A stretch of 19,708 bases of DNA, from assembly GCA_964606415.1 (NCBI GenBank), contig CAZSGN010000012.1, positions 1 through 19,708 of the forward strand, in the 5' to 3' direction. The notes under the pieces are model-generated. The model was not told the origin of the DNA. It did no database searches and saw only the letters and a list, made by a program, of their open reading frames with translations. This document shows positions 1-6,800 of this stretch, piece after piece. The translations under genes and the position numbers were made by a program. Position 1 is the first letter of the stretch. Every line of letters begins with the position of its first letter. Source of the DNA: CAZSGN01 sp964606415. Lineage in GTDB: Bacteria > Bacteroidota > Bacteroidia > Bacteroidales > JBBRXJ01.

Positions 1-159
1 ATTGCCAAGCGGCAGGGCTTCTTTCCAATGTGCGGAAGGTTGTTTGTACCAAAGTTTCTCACTAATTGTTTGTTCTTTATTTTTTGTATTGCATCCAACT
101 AACAAGAGCAGAATAACAAAAAATAAGCTGTACGATTTAAATGTTTTTTTATATATCAT
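1..159 (-). CDS. GH95-like glycoside hydrolase lipoprotein, N-terminal 53 residues only
   Basis: This partial gene is read on the minus strand from ATG at 157-159 and runs off the left edge. It begins with a lipoprotein signal peptide: basic residues, a hydrophobic stretch FFVILLLL, and the lipobox LLVGC with the lipidated Cys at residue 23. About 14 residues later comes LWYKQPSAHWKEALPLGN. That segment resembles the conserved N-terminus of family GH95 enzymes (alpha-L-fucosidase or alpha-L-galactosidase), where a Trp-rich segment leads into ALPLGNG. The catalytic domain lies outside the window, so substrate and activity cannot be judged. Its start lies only 2 nt after the stop of the upstream glycoside hydrolase, so the two are almost certainly cotranscribed. 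The protein is probably a periplasmic or surface exo-glycosidase of the same utilisation operon. The family call rests on a short segment. Confidence 0.72.
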   Translation of the reverse strand, partial: MIYKKTFKSYSLFFVILLLLVGCNTKNKEQTISEKLWYKQPSAHWKEALPLGN

Positions 160-161
160 AT

Positions 162-1585
162 TTATTTAATTATTAAATCCTTATCTGCAATCACTACTGG
201 TGAATCATATATAGGAACCTTATTGAAAATAACATAACCATCTTCGTTTTTTATATTCTCTTTGGGAATTTGATAAATCTCTCCCTTTAAAAGATTAGCA
301 AAAACAGGATCAGAAATTTTCCCATTTTTTATTTTAACTGTTACCAAACGAAAGTTACTATTTTCTGCAGGCTTTTGGGAATTATCCCAAAAAACAGTTA
401 TTTGTTTATGAGTTGTTTTATGTTGGTATAAAAAAGCCTCGGTGAAGGAAGTATCTTCAACCGTAACCAGAGATGTCTTCCTACGATCCAATGTACTGTC
501 AAAAATTGCTGTAATATGTTGATAGGCAGAATAAGCTATTTTGGGCCGATCAATCGTTTTATCCGGGTTTGCTTTTAACAATCCTTTGGTGTTCACTCCT
601 TTTAAATGACTATCATTGAAATAATACAAATCTGCTATTGTAAAAATACTGGATACCATATCTCTTCCCAAGTCTCCCATAGAACGTCTAAGATTCCATT
701 TAGCCTGAATGGTTTCACTCCATTCTCCCCGGGACAATGCACCAGTTGTTTCTCCTGATGGAGCGCCATTTTCTCCTTGCCAAATAGGAATATCCGGATT
801 ATATTTATCTATAATCTGTCTTATAGAGTCATAATGAACATAGGTTTCAGATGGATTCTCATAGTATCCATGCAAACTAACCATATCAATAAGATTTACT
901 TTTTTCTCCTCCTTCATTATTGCAAAGAAATTATTAATAAAATGCTGATCTCTTACCCACCCGAAAGAAAGAGCGATAATTTTAGCTTCCGGTTGTACTT
1001 GTCTGATTGTTTCAGCTGTTCTGATATATAATTGTGCGTAATCATCAGGAGTATGGAGGTATTAAATTCCGGTTCATTCCAAACCTCCCATTCTTTTACT
1101 TTTCCTTTATATCTTTCAACCGTAGCCGCCACCCATTTATCCCATGCTTTTAGTGCTTCAGGAGTAAAAGGAATATTTCCTCCAAGTTCGTTTGTTCCAC
1201 CACCTTCATAAATTGGATTGCCATAAGAAAATTGTATCCAAGGTTGTATGCCTGCAGATAAGAGATAGTCGATAATAGTATCCATCCACCATTTATATTT
1301 TTCTTTTTCTGGTTCAGTCTTTGCCCAATTGGCTTGAAGCCTTGCTCTTTTTACTCCTAAAGGGGCTAGATACTCTTTATAATGATCAAAATCAGCATAA
1401 CCTCGTGCCAGACATTCACATCCTACACTAAAGTTCGATCCTCTTATTTCAGATGAGGTTTTGGTTTGGATATGTCCTAAAAAATTCTCTTTAGAAACGA
1501 TTTTTCTGGGACTAGGATTATTGCATGCACTACAAAGTAGCAGTAATAAACAAAAAAGTTGATAATACATTTTTTTTGATATCAT
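162..1585 (-). pseudogene. Clan GH-A (GH39-like) glycoside hydrolase lipoprotein, split by a frameshift
   Basis: Two minus-strand reading frames, 953-1585 (N-terminal half) and 162-917 (C-terminal half), are one gene broken by a single frameshift near 1045-1063. The first half starts with a lipoprotein signal (lipobox LCSAC, Cys21) and holds barrel-like segments ending in WEVWNEPEF, the Asn-Glu acid/base motif of clan GH-A (Glu171). Past the break, the other frame continues with TPDDYAQLYIRTAETIRQVQ and reaches IWQGENG, where the Glu codon at 771-773 is the likely nucleophile. Both catalytic residues therefore survive, one on each side of the break. One extra base near 1055-1062 would restore a protein of about 474 residues. 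The overall look is GH39-like, but the family is uncertain. The gene lies 11 nt downstream of a sulfatase-like fragment and 2 nt upstream of the GH95-like gene. Recent pseudogenisation and sequencing error are both possible. Confidence 0.75.
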
Positions 1586-1596
1586 AATTTTACGGT

Positions 1597-1800
1597 TTAG
1601 TTTCGAATCAAGTCTGTTCTTCTTTTATCTTTAAGCTTTTTCTCCAGCATTTCCCTTTCTTTTAAACCCAGTTCCAACGTGGTTTTCCGGTTTTGATTAC
1701 CAGTGGTACCCGGAACATAGTTTGGAATAGGGAACTCTGCATGTATAGACTGAAGCTTTTTATCCAGCATGTTTGTTAAGCATTTCTTGTAAAATAACAG
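1597..1800 (-). pseudogene. C-terminal fragment of a probable sulfatase
   Basis: This minus-strand frame ends at TAA 1597-1599 and is open upstream to 1878, but only roughly the last 65 residues look native. The stretch LDKKLQSIHAEFPIPNY, followed by YVPGT and a charged Lys/Arg/Glu-rich tail, resembles the end of Bacteroidota arylsulfatases, where a short helix precedes a Pro-Asn-Pro type segment. No active-site Cys/Ser motif or metal ligands remain, because everything upstream has been replaced by transposase-like DNA. The fragment stops 11 nt before the glycoside hydrolase start, so it was probably the preceding gene of the same operon. The family call is tentative, since C-terminal sulfatase tails are poorly conserved. 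The upstream junction is placed near 1790-1810 by eye. Confidence 0.4.
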
Positions 1801-1924
1801 ACCCATGACAGTGGACAGGACACCCATTGTGCAAATAATAAACAAAACCCTCTTTTTGATAAACTCCAACGGTGGCATTGATTAATTTTGTTTCTTCTGG
1901 GAAAAATGGCATCTGCTTCTGCAT
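1760..1924 (-). pseudogene. N-terminal fragment of a probable transposase
   Basis: A 54-codon minus-strand frame starts at ATG 1922-1924 and stops at 1760-1762. Its first 40 or so residues contain PEETKLINATVGVYQKEGF followed by VYYLHNGCPVHCH. From memory, this resembles the N-terminal domain of a Bacteroidota transposase group that opens with a beta-rich segment ahead of a helix-turn-helix. I could not assign an IS family. The similarity seems to end near 1800-1810. Beyond that the DNA is better explained, in another frame, as the tail of the sulfatase-like gene. The fragment therefore probably marks the inner end of an insertion that replaced the body of the sulfatase gene. It cannot be active, as no catalytic domain is present. 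Confidence 0.4.
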
Positions 1925-1962
1925 GACTTTTTCCCACAAAATTACGATATTTTAGTTTAATC

Positions 1963-2196
1963 TCATAATTGCATAAAGTATTGATTATTAGGTGCTGGAT
2001 CAGGAGTTCTGAGATTATTAAACCTTTCTTTTGCTTTTCCTTTGGTGTCATGTCTGTCATCTGTACGAAATACGTTTCTAAAATCTTCAGCGATTTCTAC
2101 TTTATGCTTTGGCTTGACTTCCTTCATTAATTGTCTTTGTAAATGCACTGTGCATAATTGTATTTCAATATCTTTAAAATACTTCCAAATCGTGTT
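1963..2196 (-). pseudogene. IS256/Mutator-type transposase internal fragment
   Basis: The minus-strand frame is open from just after a TAA at 2197-2199 down to a stop at 1963. It reads WKYFKDIEIQLCTVHLQRQL, then MKEVKPKHKVEIAEDFRNVF, then RTDD. The Gln-Leu-Cys-x-Val-His-x-x-Arg core with the following basic helix and EDFRxVF segment is typical of the part of IS256-family (Mutator-like) transposases that follows the second catalytic Asp. Similarity fades after KERFNNL near 2005, where the frame drifts and ends. No other catalytic segment, start codon or terminal inverted repeat was found, so this is an internal relic of roughly 190 bp. Together with the second transposase fragment at 1760-1924 it separates the sugar-utilisation operon from the rhomboid gene. 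Confidence 0.6.
1996..2012. repeat. 17-bp direct repeat, copy 1
   Basis: The sequence tggatcaggagttctga recurs at 2305-2321 with a single mismatch (16 of 17 identical). It sits at the point where the IS256-like similarity fades. Read on the minus strand, both copies encode similar short peptides before a stop (RTPDPAPNNQ here, RPPDPHQNIN in copy 2). This suggests two relics of the same mobile-element end rather than chance, but the element is not identified. Confidence 0.4.
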
Positions 2197-2199
2197 TTA

Positions 2200-2484
2200 T
2201 AAGTTATTGTGAAATTTTTGTTGTTTAAAATCAGTAATTTATGTTCTTTGCCTTATAAGTTGACTTTATTCTCGACATAAAGATGCGACATTAATATTTT
2301 GATGTGGATCAGGAGGTCTGAATCTAAACAAAATAAGGTCCCAGGAGATAGGGGCGAGCTGTATGGATAAAACTATTTGCAGTAGATACAGGGTTGTGCA
2401 TTGATTTTTACCGGACAACAGTGATTTCTTTAATTTTAATTGTTATTTTTATTAGACTAAAAATAATATATTTGGTTTTTACTT
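2200..2484. other. Gene-poor spacer upstream of the rhomboid gene
   Basis: No coding region can be supported here on either strand. The stretch is AT-rich and contains the second copy of the 17-bp direct repeat at 2305-2321. The region between about 2200 and 2400 may be further decayed mobile-element DNA, given the transposase remnants next to it. A TATATTTG sequence at 2467-2474 resembles a Bacteroidota -7 element but ends only 10 nt before the rhomboid ATG and lacks a well-placed -33 partner. Confidence 0.4.
2305..2321. repeat. 17-bp direct repeat, copy 2
   Basis: The sequence tggatcaggaggtctga matches 1996-2012 at 16 of 17 positions, 309 bp away and in the same orientation. The two copies enclose the IS256-like fragment and part of the spacer. 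Confidence 0.4.
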
Positions 2485-3216
2485 ATGTTTGAAGCTAGCC
2501 CACCACGAGAAGAATCTGAAATTCCGGAAAAACTCAGGATTAAACATAGTCTTTTTTTTCCTTTGTTTTTTCTGTTAGTTATCTGGGTAGTGTGGGCTTC
2601 TGAACAAATACTCGGGAATACATGGCATTATTTGGGTGTTTATCCACGTTCTTTCGAAGGATTAATTGGTGTTATAACTGCTCCACTGGTACATGGTGAT
2701 GCTGGTCATCTTGCTAATAATTCTTTATCTTTTGTGGTTCTTGCTGTGGCGCTTTTTTATTTTTACAGGGGTGTATCATACCGGGTGTTTTTCTTGAATT
2801 ATATTACCGTGGGGATACTGGTATGGATGTTGGCCCGCCCTTCTTATCATATTGGCGCCAGTGGTTTGATTTATGGTTTGGCTTCTTTCTTGTTTTTTAG
2901 TGGTATTATGAAGCGCATCATCCCTTTGATCGCCATTTCTTTAATGGTGGCTTTCTGGTATGGTGGAATGGTTTGGTATGTTTTTCCTGTTGAACCTGGT
3001 ATTTCATGGGAATCTCACCTGATGGGAGCTGTTTCCGGCCTGATATGGGCCCTGGTTTACAGGAAGCTTGGGCCTCAGCCACGAATAATTGAATGGGATG
3101 ACGAAAATGATCACGACGAATCTGATGATTGGCAAAATAGTCAAAGCAATGAGACGGATAATCAATCAAACAGGGGATGGTTTAATTCTGATATTGATCA
3201 TACTTTAAATAAATAG
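2485..3216 (+). CDS. Rhomboid family intramembrane serine protease
   Basis: The 243-residue protein is a polytopic membrane protein with about six hydrophobic segments between residues 21 and 192. It carries the rhomboid signatures. The first is HGDAGHLANNSL (His70, His75, Asn78/79) at the start of the second helix, which forms the oxyanion and structural site. The second is HIGASGLIYG with the catalytic Ser126. The third is WESHLMG with the catalytic His178 in the last core helix. Rhomboids cleave transmembrane substrates within the bilayer; the substrate here is unknown. The length fits a minimal six-helix bacterial rhomboid without an N-terminal cytoplasmic domain. The last 44 or so residues form a very acidic, Asn/Ser-rich tail that should be soluble. 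The ATG at 2485 is the only start that keeps the first helix complete. It is transcribed away from the decayed operon to its left. Confidence 0.93.
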   Translation: MFEASPPREESEIPEKLRIKHSLFFPLFFLLVIWVVWASEQILGNTWHYLGVYPRSFEGLIGVITAPLVHGDAGHLANNSLSFVVLAVALFYFYRGVSYRVFFLNYITVGILVWMLARPSYHIGASGLIYGLASFLFFSGIMKRIIPLIAISLMVAFWYGGMVWYVFPVEPGISWESHLMGAVSGLIWALVYRKLGPQPRIIEWDDENDHDESDDWQNSQSNETDNQSNRGWFNSDIDHTLNK

Positions 3217-3289
3217 TGTAACTTTTTTGCTCAAATCGCGTCTGAATTTTTAAGAGATTGTCTGATTTTAAGAATCATGGCGAGCTCCA

Positions 3290-3306
3290 TCCCGCCTCTG
3301 GCGGGA
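3290..3306. repeat. GC-rich hairpin, 7-bp stem with 3-nt loop
   Basis: The sequence tcccgcc-tct-ggcggga forms a perfect 7-bp stem in an otherwise AT-rich spacer, 73 bp after the rhomboid stop and 36 bp before the next start. No T-run follows on either strand, so a standard intrinsic terminator is unlikely. It may be a dispersed palindromic repeat, or a structural element between the two genes. Its base composition stands out from both sides. Confidence 0.55.
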
Positions 3307-3342
3307 CAGGTACTGGCCGATTAAAAACAAAATATAAAGCTG

Positions 3343-3771
3343 ATGAAACCTTTAAATATGATTTTTTTGTTATGTTTTTTGTTTATTGTTTTCATGACTC
3401 CTTCCTGTGAACAGGAGAATATTCTTGAGGATCAAGCGATACGTGATGAGATTATTGGAGACTGGAAATGTAATGAGGAAAGCCTCTATTATAAATCGAT
3501 ACAGAATGTTTATGAAGTTTCCATTATCGGGGCTTCGGTGTCAGATCAAATATATGTGGATAATTTTTACAATATTACCGGGGCGCGGGTCTTAGCAGAG
3601 GTGAATCAATATTCAATTAATGTTTTGCATGATTCTATTAAAGGTGGCTATACGATTCAATATGCTTTTGGGACTATTTCGGATGATTTTTCCCAGATCG
3701 AATGGTCTTATGCTATTGATGATGGAAGTGGACAGATAGATAGCGTAACGGCTACTTACCTGAAGCCTTGA
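3343..3771 (+). CDS. Small lipoprotein of unknown function, possibly lipocalin-like
   Basis: The 142-residue protein starts with a hydrophobic signal ending in TPSC, a lipobox with Cys22 as the lipidation site, so it should be membrane-anchored. The mature part opens with IIGDWKCNEES. A GxW near the start of a small beta-rich domain resembles lipocalin-like Bacteroidota lipoproteins. IYVDNFYNITG, VNQYSINV and YAFGTISDDF further on suggest alternating beta strands. I do not recognise a defined family and assign no function. It lies 126 bp after the rhomboid gene, beyond the hairpin, so cotranscription is possible but not shown. Its 3' end faces the large secreted-protein gene, with 54 bp between the two stops and no clear terminator there. 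Confidence 0.8.
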   Translation: MKPLNMIFLLCFLFIVFMTPSCEQENILEDQAIRDEIIGDWKCNEESLYYKSIQNVYEVSIIGASVSDQIYVDNFYNITGARVLAEVNQYSINVLHDSIKGGYTIQYAFGTISDDFSQIEWSYAIDDGSGQIDSVTATYLKP

Positions 3772-3825
3772 GCATCTTGATCCTCTTAACGTTACTAAAA
3801 AAAGAGTGAGTTATATTCTTGAAAA

Positions 3826-6800
3826 TTATTGGATTATAATATTCTTAATCCCGATGGTTTTTTCTCTTATCATAAATTTTACCTGGTAATTTCCACTTGA
3901 CCAGGTGGACACATCAAGACTGACCTCCTTGGTATAGGTAGGGATGTTTTGGCTGTGAACAGGTTGTCCTTTCGTATTGTAAACGATCATCTCGATTGGT
4001 GACTCCATTTCCTGATAAATCTTGATGTTAATATATTGATTAGCAGGATTAGGGTATAAAACCGCAAAGGGAACTAAACGATTATTGAGCTCATGAATGG
4101 ATGATGAAGACTCAAGAACATAAATGGTGTCAGAGGTTTCACATTCCTTTGTATCTGTGACCGTTACCGAATAGAAGCCATAGTCTTTAATGCGCCGGGT
4201 GGCTTGTGTTGAACCATTATCCCAGATATAGCTCTGAAAAGCTCCAGGATACGCATCGTAAGGCAATTGAGGATTAACTGTATCTGATCCGCCACTCCAT
4301 TGGATGGTGGGTTCTCCCTTTAAATAATAGTTTTGATATAAAAAGTTATTTGAAGAAACAATATCTCCTGAAAGTCTTATTTCAAAAGCATATGAATGCG
4401 TTCCCCCATCATTGATGTTTAGTGTTTTTTGTATCTGTCTTTTAAAATGTCTGTCCTGGGTCGTAAAAGGTGGCGTTACCATTTTTCCTTTTTCAATTAC
4501 TTTATTATCAACATAGAATTTGTAAGAGAATGTATCAGCATCAATAATATAGGTGCCTTTATTGGCCAGTTCAACCCATAAAGTATCTTCCTCACTAAGT
4601 ACACAATTTGAATCTGGGATTTCAATGTTAATAATGGCAAGATCTTTAAAATTGAGTGTGATAAATACTTCTCCTTTTCTTTGACAATAGTTGCTATCTG
4701 TTACATATACCTCACATTTGGCTTGGGGCTTGGCGTATTCTGATGTAACAATAAATTTTCGGTCATAATCAACCGTGTCTTTTTTTACCACCCATTTATA
4801 ATCAAGAAACCCGGATCCCGCGTCAAGGGTGTATTGTGGTTGGTCATAAAGTGTTTTGTGATCACCAAGGTCAATAGATGGCACGTCATATATCAGGAAT
4901 GTATGATGCAGGGTATCATTGAATGTAGCAGAGTCTTTAGCCAGATTATTAAATACATAGGCTTCATGGATTCCTGCTTTGAATGTGCTTAATACGGTGT
5001 CTTTATGTTCAAAATCATGGAAGATTGTATCTCCTGGAGCAAAATCTTTTGAAAGGATAATGGTATCAAGGTGATAAGGGAAGGTGTCGATTTTATAACC
5101 AACCTGAATGCTTGAGTTCTTGCGAATAGTATCGTGTCCGACATTGCCAATGATGGCTTGAAAAGTGTTTTCGGAAGTAGCATATTTACCGCAGTTTGTA
5201 TCAGGACGAATAATGGCGGTAGGGGCAATGTCCGGGACTTCAAGGACAATGAAGGAGGAGTCTTTATTGGTGCACCCATGTATATCACTGACTGTCACTT
5301 TAAAATATTTGTTGCCTGGGTAATTTACTGTAAAAACAGAATCTGTGGAACCATCTTCCCATAGATATCCGGTGATATCAGGGTTGTCTCTCGATGCATC
5401 AAGTTTGTATTGAGTTCCTGTGAGCGTTGTGTCCTCAGGTTGCAAATCGAATGAGGGTGGCCCATAAGTCTCAATAGTTTGGGTAAGCGTGTTGTTTGTC
5501 AGATTCATGTCATCAATGTAATCAATATTTGCTGACAGGGTGTAATTTGCTGGAACTTGACTTAAATCGATGGTTTCATTAAATGTAAAGATGAAAAAGC
5601 TGTCAGGTAAAATGGTGTCCTGTATATGTAAGATTGTATCGTCAATTATTGTTCCATTAAGGTTGTAATTCAAATTTACGGTGTAGTTTCCTCTAATGGT
5701 ATCCGTCCCTGCATTTTTAATTTTAAGGGCTACTTGTTCTGAGTCACTTAGGTAACAGTCAGAAACAGGTTTGACCAGACTATCAATACTCACATCTGCA
5801 ATCAATTGCACAACATTGATGCTGTCAGTAGCAGTACAGGGGATACTATTCTCCACGGTTACGTGGTATAATCCTTCCTCTGATACATCAAAAGTACTAT
5901 TGGTTGAATTGTCCTGCCAGGTATATGTGTTTCCGGACTCTGTATAGGCGTCAAGGGTGATGGTGTCCGGATGAACGGTGTAGATATCTGGTCCCAGATT
6001 AACTATTGGTTTATTTACCAATATGGTTGTCTCTGAGGTGTCGTTGTTGTAAGCCGTGTCACTGTATATGTTCTTGTCTTCTGCAAGCGCGGTAAATGCT
6101 TTTATTATATAGGTTCCGCTATTAAACATATTGAACCCTTTGTCGAAGGTGTATTGATGAGTATCATTAACTGCAATTTCTGCAGGTGTGTTTAATGTGT
6201 CGAAACGAATGCTGTCATTTACCCGGATACCGATTGGGATTAACTCTCCGGCTTTTATACTTCGCACCCCAAAATTTTTTAATGTAATAATGGGTTGTTC
6301 TTCTTTGCTTAATTCGCAGGATGTTATGGGTGAATCAATGGATACTATGCCCACATCATGGGGGGCATCGCTGATCTTGACATCATCAAAGGCGATGCCT
6401 TCATTGGAGGTGAGATTGCTGTCTCCGGCAATTAATACCCTAAAGGCTACAAGGGAGTCTATTGCCTGAGCAGGCAAAAATTGACGGGCTTTTAGCCATC
6501 CTGAAGACGTGCCTGACCAGCCGGCAGTATTATTGAGGGATGTGATTGAATTGTTGTTGTACCAATTCCAGTCCCATGGCTGCGAATCAATGCCTACATC
6601 CTGCCAGGTCGTTTTTTCATCTGTGGAGAACTGGACTTTAGCGCCATCAACATCTGATTCAAAATCAATAAAATAAGAAAGTTCTATGACAGGCATTTCT
6701 GTTTCTGAAAGATCAATGTAGGGACTGGTCACATAACTGTACTCATTTGTATCATAATGACTGGATGCACTTGTTACCCATGCCCGTTTGCCGGATGCTG

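Noticed and set aside
777..1031. Plus-strand 84-codon open frame opposite the glycoside hydrolase
   Set aside because: It lies wholly antisense to the conserved GH-A coding frame, shows no recognisable protein features, and has no promoter or ribosome-binding signal.
2467..2474. TATATTTG matching the Bacteroidota -7 element before the rhomboid gene
   Set aside because: It ends only 10 nt before the ATG, leaving almost no leader, and the nearest TTG is about 24 nt upstream with no proper TTTG. A chance match in AT-rich DNA is as likely.
3772..3825. Possible bidirectional terminator between the convergent genes
   Set aside because: Only a 5-bp CTCTT/AAGAG pairing with a long loop can be drawn, and no GC-rich stem or suitable T-run is present.
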